From NCBI GenBank assembly GCA_003864495.1, contig ML133465.1, positions 1,301,163 to 1,365,162 of the forward strand: DNA of 64,000 nucleotides, in the 5' to 3' direction. Below the pieces are notes generated by a model. The model worked only from the letters and a program-made list of their open reading frames with translations, searched no databases and was not told where the DNA came from. The position numbers and the translations under genes are program-made. Positions 40,243 to 51,478 of this stretch are shown here, piece by piece (positions within the stretch are counted from its first letter, which is position 1; the number at the start of each line of letters is the position of its first letter). The DNA is from Nemopilema nomurai. Its lineage: Eukaryota; Cnidaria; Scyphozoa; Rhizostomeae; Rhizostomatidae.

Positions 40243-41345
40243 ATTGGGCAAGCTACAATCTTTTACCATGTGGAAAAAATAATGGCCTAATGCTAGCCTC
40301 GATTTGACAGTGAGGCGCGTGCTGACTTCAAAATTTATCGTGACCGCCTCCGCATGGTACTCTATTGATTTCAGTAAGGGACTGAAAAATCCCTTTGACA
40401 AATTATAAACATTTACTACGCTAAGTGGACAGCAATTAACATTCACCGACGGATGATGAAATTCTTTTTTTGAAAAAAGGAGCAAAATCTGATTAAGCCT
40501 CATTGTTCCTCCTGATATTACATCTCTCAATTTTATTTACAAATGTTCTGTTTTTATAGTCAATGCTTCTTTGACCAGCAGAAAATGAAATAGAATCAGT
40601 ATCTTCAATCATGAGCTATAATCAACATCGCTATGTATCAACTACCCTATACTCTTGCAGACAACTTATCAAAATTAACTTTCGTACATAGGAAACTTGC
40701 TATAAAACATTTACAGGATGCCTTTTAAACTATTTTCAACATTAAAACCTATTAAATGTCTTTAAAAAAGTAACTCTTAATCTTGTTTCATGGGCAAGTG
40801 TTGCCAATTGGATGATTGAAACAGATCAATTTTCTACGATCAGTAACTCTGCAACTAATATTTGGTTCTACCATCCTCAAGGAAAAGACACCCTGGGCAG
40901 AATTTTAAGGAAGCTAAGCAAACCTCATTTAATATTAACTCTCTAGACAATTATTGCATATATATGCACCATGGACAAACACATGCATCCAATTGGGCGA
41001 CAACGAGCAATATTAGTGAGATTAAAGTCAAAGTTATTGGTTATATAATTAAGTGACAAATTAAGTGGAAAATGTAGTAATTTTTCAACTAGAGTTGGCG
41101 GAAAAGTTCCTAAATAATAAAAGAAGTCAACCTCAGATGGTCTCAGCATTTACCTACTCTGTCTATTTGTACAGAATTTCAGCACTTGCATTCAAATCAT
41201 TTTCAACGGCTACAAATACTTCTCAAAAGGTTGTCATCTTAAGCAAAAAGGAGGAAGGAATGACACAATAAAACAACTGTCATAAATATTTCTATTTTTA
41301 GAATTTTGTAAATTCATAGCACTTTGATATGCTTATGGCGGGTTT
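40243..41345. other. intergenic region between RACK1 and NOL6
   Basis: About 1.1 kb separates the RACK1 stop from the NOL6 start; both genes are on the minus strand. It should hold the RACK1 3' UTR and the NOL6 promoter. I see no further gene or clear element. Confidence 0.55.
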
Positions 41346-44300
41346 TTATACATTCTTCTGGACTTGCCACACCCTAATGACGTTGTCAGTGTACCCAGCG
41401 AACAGGGTCTGTCCATCTGCTGACCAGGCGAGGGACTTGCAGTCAGCACCCTTGTCTTTGCTTGAACTCATGCTGATCACCTCTAGCTTCAACTCATCAA
41501 CAACAGATTTGGATTCAAGGTCCTGCAAACAGCACCAAATTCACTTTGATTAACAAGCCAGTGGCAAAAAATTCATATACAGTGAAATGCATGTCAAAGT
41601 AGATGTTGCAAATCCCTAAACAGCAGAATGGGAAAAAGTTACTTCAATTAACATTTGGGTATACTGCTTTTCAGAAGAACCTGTTTTCAAAGGCAACAAA
41701 TCTGCAGCCTCAAAGTGAGCTGGTAGGTTTTCATCATTAAGCAGTTTGAATGTTGAATGTTTCAAACATCAACCATATAAATATACATTTATCATCAACT
41801 TTTTTATATTGTACTTCAACTTTGTTCATTACTGTAAACCATTAAATATCTATTGCTTCTTGCCTTGAACCTCAACAATTCTGAGAAAGGCACAATTTCC
41901 TTCTTTACCACTTGTTATCCTAGAATCTTTTATCAACTTCAGATATAACACAGTGCTTCTAGTGCTTCTGATACTACAAAGTTAAGATAGTCTTGTCAAT
42001 AGATCCTGATATGGTGGCCAAAGCTAGAGCAATCTCGAAGTGTAATATAACCAAATAAATATAGTAAGTTTAAAATTAAACTAATAGCAACATAAAGATA
42101 TATAAAAACTACAACATAAGAGACTCACCCAGATCTTAATGCTAGGTCCAGTTGCAGCACAGAGCCAGTACCTGTTAGGACTGAAACACAGAGCAGAGAT
42201 AGCATCACCACTGTCCAAGGTATACAAATGCTTGCCATCATTGAGATCCCAAAGCATAGCCAGCCCGTCCTTGCCACCTGAGGCACACAGGGAGCCGTCA
42301 GGTGAAACAGTGACTGTATTCAAGTATCCCTGATGGCCATAGTGGTTGGTCTTCAGCTTGCAGTTTGTCAGGTTCCAAACTTTGACAACTTTGTCCCAAC
42401 CAGCAGATACAATGATGGGGTTTGATGTGTTTGGTGAAAATCGCACAGCAGAGACCCATTCACTGTGAGAATCCTCCTTTAAAATGAGCAAAAAAATTGA
42501 CCAAAAAGGAAAAGTATAAACAATCAAATTAACAAACATTTGTCTTTAACAAAATAACAAACAAATTTACATCATCTAGCTATCATCCGGTTTCTGGTAA
42601 CTTTCACTTAAAAGTTTGCAAAAACTAAGTGATAAAATTGTGCTACAGTAACAAAAGAGGCAAGGTGTATATGAAGAGACCATGAAAAGATACTTCTCTG
42701 CTCCACACTTTGAGAAAATGATGCTTGTGAAAAACAAAAAATAGCAGAGAGCAAAATTTCATATATTTATTTTCTAATAAACCATCTTTGTGGTAATCTC
42801 TTACTGTAGACAGATCTTCCAGTTATTTCTAAAAAATGTGCAAAATATCACTTAAACCAGCTTCTTACAAAGAAATTATAATTATATATTTCATTATTTT
42901 TAATGTATTTAACATCATGATTGGAGTAAGCAAACATAATGCAAAAAGAACAAAAGTTTAATATTTTGTGTCAAGAAAAACTTACAGTAATGGTGTACTT
43001 GCAAACTCCTAATGTATTCCAAAGTTTAATAGTCTTATCCCTTGATCCAGAAACAATTTGTCTGTTGTCTGCAGAGAATGCCACACTCATAACATCTTTA
43101 GTATGTCCAACAAATCGTCTTGTGGTTTTTCCACTGAGGATTGATAATCAGTTGATTTAACTTCAAACTTTGAATAACTGGTAACCACATTTATATATAT
43201 AAGTCTTTTGTCAAATTGAATGAATAATGGTTTAGATATTTGGTTGCTTAATCATTTTCAAATGATACTGGAATATGGCACATGAAATAAAAACGGCACA
43301 ACAAATGGAAATTTTCAACTGAAAACAATACAGGCACTTTGGTGTTACTTGTGTATGGTGCATTTTAGAAAACCAGGCAGTTCAAATCTACACAAACTAA
43401 ACATGCCTGTTCAAATCCCAGAGCCGAAGGGTGTTATCCCATGAACCAGAGAGAGCAAACTGTCCATCAGATGACATAACCACATCTGAGACAAAGTGAT
43501 TGTGTCCCTTCAGGCAGCGTTTGGGGAAGCCATAATTTGTTTCATCTCTTGTCAATTCCCAGAGAATCAAGGTTTTGTCTAAAATAAAATCAAAGGAGGT
43601 TGATGTATTCATGCAAACATAAGAGTGACAGAAAATTCCAGCAAGCTAATATGGTCACTTTCAGAAGAATGGCAGTTTCACAGGTGAAATACTTCTGTAT
43701 CCACCTCAAAGTGAGCTGGTTGGTTTTCATCATTAAAGTGACTGTTTTAGCGTTTTCATTGTATTTATCTAATTCAGTCTCTTTACATCTTGAGATATTA
43801 TACATTTAACAAAAAAAATATGGTGAACAACTTGAAAATTGGCAAATACATTTCACTTTTTATAGCATTTACCTAAATCAAGTATTTTAGCCTGCATTTC
43901 AATATTAAAAGGTTTGTAGATGTAAACCACATACAACATTGCACGCAATGTGGTAAATTATAAGAGAACGGGCAATTTGCCCCCTTCAGTGCTATTATCT
44001 ACTTTCTCGCCTAGCTCAGTAAGCAATAATTGCAAATAAAAGTCAGTTACTTAATACCAATTATGAATATGTTAATAATTAAGTCACATAAAATTCCGTT
44101 TATGATTTTTTTCATCATTTGGACCAATATGGTGTCTGTTACTTTAAGATATTTTGCATATCCGCAATGCAATTTCTTATTTTAATATACATTTTTGCAT
44201 AAATCTAGGACATGAGCACGGAATACCTTCCTTAAACATCACATATTTCCATGTTCTAAGTAGAAAGTCTGAATGCACGTGATTTAACTTCAAATAACAG

Positions 44301-44437
44301 AAACTTTATTGGTATTGACGTTACTTACCTCTCGAGCAAGACAGAATTTGATCTGGAGTTTGGGGAGTTGTGGCGATTTGCTCAACCCAACCAGTATGGC
44401 CTTTTAGCGTTCCTTTCAATCTCATCTGCTCACCCAT
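41346..44437 (-). CDS. RACK1: RACK1, seven-bladed WD40 ribosomal scaffold protein
   Basis: Five minus-strand exons (44437-44329, 43578-43407, 43133-42986, 42476-42129, 41522-41346) give 317 residues, the same length as human RACK1. WD40 repeats follow one another, with [43 protein letters not shown] and NVIRVWQ. Arg36-Asp37-Lys38 of the ribosome-binding site is kept (SRDK; the Asp codon spans intron 1), as are VGHTKDV and [19 protein letters not shown]. Family knowledge: it sits on the head of the 40S subunit near the mRNA exit and docks kinases and translation regulators. Intron 2 needs a GC donor (AACAG then GCATGT); no GT in phase is available. Introns 1 and 4 carry snoRNA genes. This is probably a highly expressed housekeeping gene. 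Confidence 0.97.
41663..41745 (-). ncRNA. intronic box C/D snoRNA A in RACK1 intron 4
   Basis: On the minus strand a perfect 7-bp terminal stem (ACTGCTT with AAGCAGT) encloses box C ATGATGA (41737-41731) and box D CTGA (41674-41671), giving an 83-nt RNA. Between them lies CCAGCTCACTTTGAGG, identical to snoRNA B, with TTGA as a likely degenerate D' box. The likely guide before D is GAAAACAGGTTCTT. I could not match either guide to an rRNA or snRNA site from memory. Vertebrate RACK1 also hosts C/D snoRNAs (SNORD95/96), but I do not see clear sequence identity with them. Confidence 0.82.
43654..43742 (-). ncRNA. intronic box C/D snoRNA B in RACK1 intron 1
   Basis: A perfect stem (GTCACTT with AAGTGAC on the minus strand) closes box C ATGATGA and box D CTGA (43664-43661), giving an 89-nt RNA. 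Its 3' end lies about 75 nt upstream of the 3' splice site, the usual spacing for splicing-coupled C/D snoRNAs. The D' half is shared with snoRNA A, while the D-box guide differs (GTGAAACTGCCATTCTT). The two are therefore paralogs that differ in one guide. The target is not identified. Confidence 0.82.
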
Positions 44438-46607
44438 TTTGAGGTGGTATGTCGTGGATATTTGAAGATTTAGATTGTGGGTTGACAGCCAAGCTAGGCC
44501 TAAAATTCCACGATTTTAAGAGGAACATTGCGGGTGCTCTCGCAGGGGTATGGAACGGGGAAGCGCCTTCGCAGCAACGCACAGTCTCCTGCACCTCTTG
44601 TTTTCAAGGATACGAAAACTAAGAGGGTTGCGTCTTCAATATCCAAAAATACTACGTACAAGGCTTATTTTCAAACAAAAATCCATGTCTTATTAATGCA
44701 CTAAAAAGGGAAAAAGATTTTTAGCAAATGTCGCGGGAAATCAGAGAAAATCACACTCGTATAGTGTAGGGGAACTTTCAGCTTCAAAATGTTTTCATCA
44801 AAAGTTTTTGATTGCATACACGAGCTTCCCGTGCCAAAGTTCGATCAATCTCTATAAAATATAGGCTATACAGAGAGTCAATGCATTAATTCTTTATATT
44901 AAAAAGATTGCATCTACCATTACCGAAGGAAAGTTTACTAGGTTTGTTTTAAATGAAACCAGGAGTCGAGTTCCTCAAAAAGTGGAAGATGCCAACAAAG
45001 TCAATACAAATGACTTTAAACTAGATGTTCAAGTGTAGGATCGACAGTGAAAAAAGCAACTTCAAGGCAAACTTCAAGGTCAACAGTGAATGGCTATCGA
45101 ATCAAAATGACAAATTCCGGACAACAAGTCCCTCTTTCTCTCTAGTGTGACTCTTCCCGATATTTACCCAACATTGCAGGGGTTATTCTAAGAAAAATTT
45201 ACAACATCACAAATTCAATAACTGGTATTTTTCTCATTAAACGTTTCAACTCTACTGTTGAGAAAAAACCAAAAGCAACGGTAGAGCCACTGACCTAAGA
45301 AATAATTCCTTTTAATCTCAGTGAAAGCATAGGCATTGGAGACTGTAAATTTTGAGGGGATATGAAGGGTAGTGTAGTTTTTTATAATAAGAAAGCAAAT
45401 ACTGAGAAAGCAGTAGAACACGATCTGAATAACAGGGCACAGCCCCCTAGGTTCTATGCACGTGAGTGGTAGGAAATTGAGAAAATTTAAAACCCTGTTA
45501 GACTAATAAACGTACAGCCTCTTTGGCACCCACTACAAAGTGCACGATTATAGAATGTGCTTGGATCTGGACGTTACAAAACTGGAATTTCAGCATCAAG
45601 ATGTGTTTAATTCTATGAATACCAAAATAAAAATATGAAACTGGTGTATTCGTTTATGCCTCTAAACATAAATAAACATGTTTATCCGTTTCTTATGCAA
45701 GCATTGGCTAGGGTGCTAGCTGCATTGCCAAACTCATGGGATGTTAGGAGGCTAATGAATGCATGCAATGATTTGAAAACATCCACGTGAAGTAGAATCA
45801 TCATTATATCATTTTATATACCGCACGAAATCTGTACCTGCATGTGCATTTGAATTTGCCAGTGCTCAAATGTGGAACCCTAAACGGGCTTTACCTTGGA
45901 GAAAAATCATGGGATGTTCCTTCTGCAATAATTTTTTGAACCTGTCCTGGAATAAAATGTACATTAGACCTATCCTAGAATTAGACTTATAATTCCAAAT
46001 TTGAGCTTTAAGTGAAGAAGCTTTTAATTTAAATGACAAATCTGACCTATTCTGAAAAAAAGTTTTCATTTTAGATAATATTAAAATGTTTTTAAAACAA
46101 ACGACTGTATGAAATATTCTGAATAATATCTTAGCTAATCTGAAGGGGGTGAAATGTATCTTAGGTAATCTATGCTCAAGGTGGACAGGCTTGAAACTTT
46201 TTTATACTGTTTAATGTATTTTTGGCCACTTTACACAAATCAGTTTTACACGTAATCATTTTCTACTCGCCTCGTCTTACACGATTCAGAATATAAGAGT
46301 AAGAGGAATTGTACCCTGCTTGCCAGAGCCTTGTTTCTATTCCCCTTCGCGATTCCTTTCCCCTGTTCTTCATCCTTTGACTTTCTAAGGTTCTGACACC
46401 CCGGTTAAAGGCTTTGTTAAATAAAAAGACAGTTGCAGAGGGCAGTGACAAAAAGCTGCATATGACTGTTGTGCTTAAGTAGCCAACCATTGCTACAAAG
46501 AAAATACCATGGCTTTTCCAAAGGCATTTTCAAAACAGGGTGTTTTCCCAAATTTTTAACGGTGTGATCAGCAAACATTTTCTCCTCTTTGCCCATCTAA
46601 TCTTCCA

Positions 46608-46625
46608 ACCCTGGCTATGCCACTG
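46608..46625. mobile_element. isolated hAT-like terminus (CCTGGC...CACTG)
   Basis: The sequence CCCTGGCTATGCCACTG is the reverse complement of a CAGTGGC(A/G)TAGCCAGGG terminus common in hAT-type elements of many animals. I could not find a matching partner end or flanking duplication nearby. Confidence 0.3.
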
Positions 46626-46745
46626 CTTTTAATCTTCTTTACCTTAAAGTTAAAAACCGAATTTTATAAATGGGCGTTTTAATCATTTACCTGTGACCTT
46701 AAGGGTGTGTCACAGAGATCAAATTAACACCCAGTCATTGCTTCT

Positions 46746-46759
46746 TAAATCCGTCCCTG
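46746..46759. mobile_element. isolated hAT-like terminus (ATCCGTCCCTG)
   Basis: ATCCGTCCCTG is the reverse complement of the CAGGGACGGAT end seen at 21338, suggesting the same small transposon family. No partner end was found. Confidence 0.3.
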
Positions 46760-46879
46760 CTGACTATTTACTATTATTCTTCTGTTGTGTTAAGTTTTTG
46801 TTTTGATTGAAATTCTTATAGTTTTACCAAATAATTTCTTATATTTTACGGAAAATTGTTCCAGTGAGTCAAATTTTTT

Positions 46880-46942
46880 ACAACACCACAAAATTAATAT
46901 CACAACACCATAAATCAAATTCACAACACCACAAAACGGTAA
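46880..46942. repeat. three-copy 21-bp tandem repeat (cacaacacca core)
   Basis: Three successive units share the core cacaacaccacaaa, with A/T-rich spacers and a period of about 21 bp. There is no coding potential; it is probably a degenerate minisatellite. Confidence 0.6.
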
Positions 46943-48004
46943 CAAAACCACGTTAGAGTAACTCATGCAACATTGAATGCATTAGATAGCAACATTGCAA
47001 AAAATAGGCATGACTTTCCTCGAATACTTTCTTAAAAATCAACTGCAGTTGTATATATCTTTCACCAAATAACTGAGGGATAGTAGCTGATTTTTTTCAT
47101 ACATCGTACCCCATACATCAGGCCATGTCCAATTCACTTCACTTTCTGTTGCTATTACTGTTTTCTCTGAAGAAATTGGGGTTTAAATTCTTTCTTGTAA
47201 ACAAAGCACGTGATATTACAAGCTTAAAAACAAGAAACTGGGACTTAAAATGGTAGAAATGTTCTCTTTGCGTCGATCAGTTAATCTAAAGGTCGAAATC
47301 TACTTTGAGGCGTCTCAGATTATCCCATCGGGGTTTTACCACTATACGGTCTACATTTTTTGGCAGTATATATTTCATGTTAACTATAGATCACAGCATC
47401 AATAAGTTTAAGTAAATGGCGCAAAATGGATCTGGCAGTGTAGTGTAATAAATCTCTTTCATTGCTGATAAAGATTATTAAATGGATATGCAAAGAGATT
47501 GTTCATAATCTCAAAGTCTCTGTTATTCTGTTATTGCAGCATTTTCATTAACAGTTCATTTTTACTTGAGTTATAAATTTATTGGATCTAATAATATTGA
47601 ATTTAAATAGTAGGGCGTGTTTGGGTTGTGATTCAGCAACTTTTATTGACAAGAAGCGAAGCTTGATAAAGTTCACCTAAAATATTGAAAATATATTGAA
47701 ATATTGAAAATTTAAACTTTTTGTAGATCATTGGCAATAAGAATTATTCATATTGCAGTACTTAACATTCTTGTCTCGATTTTATTTTTGCGAAACATTT
47801 TAAAAGTTGTTTTCGAAAATGCAAGCTCTACCACAGAATAGAGATATCCATTCTGCGGCTCTACAAAACACCGCTTCTCACCAGAAGGAGGCCTGAACTG
47901 CGGGTACATTTTACGCGGGAAATGTAGGCCAGGCGTAACACTGCGAGAGAAATCGCTTCTGTTATGTGAAAGTCTGCTTACTTCATCCAGACCCGGGCCG
48001 ACCG

Positions 48005-51000
48005 ATGGCTGAAAATCTTCTCAATGCACTTATAGAGGGAAAAGTCGACCACAAGGTGATTATTAACGGAATTGAGAATGGCGTTGCTTCCATGCATCAC
48101 AACATCACATCAGAACTGTGTAAAGATCAATTCAGCATCGTAAAGGAGTTTGTACCATACTTTCTGAATTTTGTAAAAAACAAACTATCTCGAAATCTAT
48201 CAGAGCAACAGCTGGCTTCATGTTCACCTAAACGATCTAGCCGTTTTAGTGACACAAATCGAAAAATCGGAGCGACTTCGCGAACGAGTTTGACCTCTCG
48301 TTTTAACAATGAAGACGAGAGGCCGAAAGCAAAAGGCTTCGGTCAGTGCTCTGTTGATACACCCACGTCTACCAGGTCAAAGGAAAGTCACAACAAGAGT
48401 CTGAACAGGAAGAAAAATGAATCAAAGAAGCCAAAGAGAGTTGTCCTAAATGGAATCAACCCAAACAGTAGGCCTATGGCAGACAAGGTATTTATTTTGA
48501 AAAGTTCAAATGGTAGCAGTCAGATGACACAGTCTCCTCTTACATCTACTCCTCAAGTAAATCGGCAAAGCCAAAAGAGGAGAATTACACCCACCCTTGT
48601 TACTCCCGACAAAGAGCAGTTGCAGAATGGAACTAAAAGCCTTTTTGAAGGCTCTCCAGTGGTTGAAGTTTCTGAATCAAGCCTGGATTCTAGTGAATCG
48701 TCATCTTGTAGCAGTTCCTTGTTTGAAAGCAAAATTAAGAGTTTTGAGAAATCAATGAGAGGTAGAAAGAAAAATACAAGCAAAATGTCACTGTCAAGTT
48801 TCTTGGCCAGTGAAGAAAAGAGAGTACAGCCAGTGTCTATTTCATCAGCAACAAGTGAAGTTACTTCTGAATTAGACTCCCTAGATCTTGATGAAGAGTT
48901 GGAGAAAGCATCTGGAATCAATAATTGTAGCAATCTCTCTTCAGATTCTGTTGTAGCTGAAAATACAGATGTTTTTTCTATCAAGCATGTGTCAGACAAG
49001 AAGCAACTGGATGCTTTTGTTGAGGTATACAAGTGTATATTGCTAGAAAACTTGATCAGTAACTGGTGTATGGAGCTATACTTTCTGTTCAGTGTTATCA
49101 ATTGCAATGTTTCAAAGCATGTGACAGATGAAATGGATGAAGTATTGTTTGAATCTGTTGAAAGTTGCATTTATTTTGCGGCAAAGGTTTTGGACGGCAT
49201 AGTGCCATTGATATCAATGTTGGATATGGGAACACTTATTCAGTTGTCACAGAATAAAAGGCTACAAAGTTTTGCACCAGATCTAATCCAGTTTGTGAAG
49301 AATGAATTAAACGAACTGGGATCATACAGAAGCTCAAGTATAAAACTGCTTAGTAACTCATTATCTCTTGGTGTTCCGTTCCTCATTGAAGGCCATAATC
49401 GAAAGTCCTTTACCACTGATCGCCATTTTTATTCCTTTTCAAAAATGAGAGACAAGTTTTATGGTTTGGTACGAGTTTGGGAAGAAAATCATACAAATCA
49501 TGCATGGCATCTCGAGAAAGAACTTGGTGAGCAGTTTGAAAGGTTCTTTTTTGAGTTCAGAGAATTTCCTGCTTATGCTCAATTCAGTCAGCTTTTTGTT
49601 GCACAGCTGATAGAACTCAGCTCACAAGATATTTCTGCAGCTGGGAATAGAGAGGAAAGTTTGTCAACTAGCCTTCTTGCCTACATGAAGGAAACAAATC
49701 CTGCAAAGCTACAGAGATTGCAAGAGAGATTTTTCTTGCCAATGGTGTTCCAAGGCCCTTGTCCAAAGCCCCATTTCTCAGATGCAGAAAACTTTTTCAA
49801 GTTGTTTTTTGAAAGATCTTGTGATTACTTTTTTACCATGCACTTAAAAGATGCATTACTTTGTCACCTGCTGAACATAAATAAGACTGATTTTCAGGCT
49901 CACAATGGCAATTTTGAAAACAGTGATGACACAGACGCTCTACTACAAGCAAGGACTGACTATGCATTGCACCTTGCCAAAGCAAGAACTCTTGCTAAGT
50001 TTTTAGGCTTTGTTGTTTTTTCTCCTTATGAAATAGACAGCAGGTCAAAAAGCCAAACAGATGAAATTGAAAGTTTTCCTGCAAATGGCCAACCATTTGA
50101 TCCCTATTCTGTACTGTGTCAAGCAAGCAAAGCCAGGCAGTTGCTTGTCACTGTGCCATGGATGGTGCTATATCTAAGCATGATGGATGAGTTGTCACTA
50201 AAGCTAAAGGTTAATCTGCCTACTTTTCACTATTTGGCTGCCTTGTATAGATCACCAAGTTATAGATTCAAAGAGCAAGGAAAATTTCTGAGTCATATCT
50301 ATATTCTTCTTCATCTTGGCTGGCTGTTTGAGCAGCCACAGATTTCCAAAGCAGTTCCATTCTATCAGATGCTTGGACACAATCTTATGGATTATGAACC
50401 GCCACCTATGGATTCCCACTCAGTGGATGACAGTGACATAATCTCAAAGTCAGTTCTAATAAGGTTTTGTCCTTATCTCAGTGAGCTGAAGTCAGTTTTG
50501 ATAAGTACAGGCGTTGGTGCTGTTAGGAAAATCAAACCATTGACACACACAGAAAAGATAACAACAGTGGATTCAAAGCAGGAGCTAAAAGAAGCAATGA
50601 TTCAGGATTTTTTCAAATTCAAGCCAAAACATTTCAAGGAAACTACAGATTTTGTGGCTGAAAGGTTTTGCAATAATATGAAGGCAAAAGCTATAACAGA
50701 ACTCATTCCCAATGCTGTACAAACTGTGACAGACAGTATTAGAGATAAAATTGTGATTGACGAAAATGAGGTTATTGAATTTGAAGATTTGAAACAGAAG
50801 AATGATCCATTCTTCAAACAAGCACTTTCTTCTTCAAAGTCTGATCTTATTAAAGCATTTTTTCACCATTTTGAAGTGAGCTGTGTTGCTAATGCTTTTG
50901 ATGTGCTTTCAAAGTTGCTGAGCCATGAAGTTCATGTTAAAGTCACAGAAACAGCTGCAAAAATTGTATGCCATGATGTTTTACAAGAAATAAAGAAGTG

Positions 51001-51136
51001 GATAGAACACAAAATGAATGAAACTTTTGAAGCAGAGCTTGTTGCTGCCTACACAAGACTTCTTATGGGACATGTAAAGAAACATAACAAGTCAGTCAAC
51101 AAATCTATTGGTGATTCCCATTCAATGTGCAATTAA
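48005..51136 (+). CDS. CDAN1: codanin-1, single-exon and C-terminally short
   Basis: One uninterrupted frame encodes 1043 residues from the Met at 48005 (MAENLLNALIEGKVDHKV, like the human start); the frame is open upstream to a GTG at 47966 but has no earlier ATG. Conserved blocks in family order are KEFVPYFLNFVKN near residue 50, a Ser/Lys-rich linker, LLAKFLGFVVFSPYE near 660 and LLVTVPWMVLYLSMMDEL near 710. KRRITPTLVTP at residues 191-201 matches the HIRA-like B-domain motif through which codanin-1 binds the histone chaperone ASF1. Human codanin-1 has 1227 residues; this one stops at about the equivalent of human 985 and lacks the C-terminal region reported to bind CDIN1. The human gene has many introns, so a single exon among intron-rich neighbours is odd. 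It may be an old retrocopy or reflect intron loss; no poly(A) tail or flanking duplication is visible. An AATAAA follows at 51473. Confidence 0.88.
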   Translation: MAENLLNALIEGKVDHKVIINGIENGVASMHHNITSELCKDQFSIVKEFVPYFLNFVKNKLSRNLSEQQLASCSPKRSSRFSDTNRKIGATSRTSLTSRFNNEDERPKAKGFGQCSVDTPTSTRSKESHNKSLNRKKNESKKPKRVVLNGINPNSRPMADKVFILKSSNGSSQMTQSPLTSTPQVNRQSQKRRITPTLVTPDKEQLQNGTKSLFEGSPVVEVSESSLDSSESSSCSSSLFESKIKSFEKSMRGRKKNTSKMSLSSFLASEEKRVQPVSISSATSEVTSELDSLDLDEELEKASGINNCSNLSSDSVVAENTDVFSIKHVSDKKQLDAFVEVYKCILLENLISNWCMELYFLFSVINCNVSKHVTDEMDEVLFESVESCIYFAAKVLDGIVPLISMLDMGTLIQLSQNKRLQSFAPDLIQFVKNELNELGSYRSSSIKLLSNSLSLGVPFLIEGHNRKSFTTDRHFYSFSKMRDKFYGLVRVWEENHTNHAWHLEKELGEQFERFFFEFREFPAYAQFSQLFVAQLIELSSQDISAAGNREESLSTSLLAYMKETNPAKLQRLQERFFLPMVFQGPCPKPHFSDAENFFKLFFERSCDYFFTMHLKDALLCHLLNINKTDFQAHNGNFENSDDTDALLQARTDYALHLAKARTLAKFLGFVVFSPYEIDSRSKSQTDEIESFPANGQPFDPYSVLCQASKARQLLVTVPWMVLYLSMMDELSLKLKVNLPTFHYLAALYRSPSYRFKEQGKFLSHIYILLHLGWLFEQPQISKAVPFYQMLGHNLMDYEPPPMDSHSVDDSDIISKSVLIRFCPYLSELKSVLISTGVGAVRKIKPLTHTEKITTVDSKQELKEAMIQDFFKFKPKHFKETTDFVAERFCNNMKAKAITELIPNAVQTVTDSIRDKIVIDENEVIEFEDLKQKNDPFFKQALSSSKSDLIKAFFHHFEVSCVANAFDVLSKLLSHEVHVKVTETAAKIVCHDVLQEIKKWIEHKMNETFEAELVAAYTRLLMGHVKKHNKSVNKSIGDSHSMCN

Positions 51137-51472
51137 CCCCGTTAAATGTATTATAAAAGTCATGTTGTATCAAAGAAGCCTATTTTTACAAATATGTTTT
51201 TGAGGTATTTAGGAAAACAATGATTTTAGTCTCATGTTTTCGTGCAGTTGCCAAAATTTACTTGTTTGCATTAAACTTCCTGTAAGCCACATTAAAATAG
51301 TTTTCATATCTACAGTAGTTTGGTAAATGTTCATTTAAGTATTTATTATGTTTAGTTCTGATTTTGTCAAGTGATAAATTGATAATGTGGTATATTTTTC
51401 AACATAGAAGTTCCATTGTCTCATTATCAAAGTTGAGAATAATGCTCCCTGGCTACTTCTGATGTTGGGTAA

Positions 51473-51478
51473 AATAAA
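51473..51478 (+). terminator. CDAN1: candidate poly(A) signal AATAAA, codanin-1
   Basis: AATAAA occurs 337 bases after the codanin-1 stop, on the sense strand, in AT-rich UTR-like sequence. Confidence 0.5.

Larger units (their letters stand above)
44438..48004. other. divergent intergenic region, RACK1 to codanin-1
   Basis: This 3.5-kb interval lies between two genes transcribed away from each other, so it should contain both promoters. I see no convincing coding exon. It holds a threefold 21-bp repeat at 46880-46942 and two isolated hAT-like terminal sequences at 46608-46625 and 46746-46759. Confidence 0.55.

Noticed and set aside
44035..44117. Third possible C/D snoRNA in RACK1 intron 1 (ATGATGA ... 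CTGA spacing)
   Set aside because: No terminal stem brings the two boxes together, unlike the two accepted snoRNAs.
47966..48004. N-terminal extension of codanin-1 starting at GTG
   Set aside because: GTG is not a likely start in an animal gene, and the Met at 48005 matches the family N-terminus.
48553..49170. 205-codon minus-strand frame
   Set aside because: It is antisense to the Ser-rich linker of codanin-1 and serine/leucine-biased as expected for a complement of that sequence; no splice or family support.
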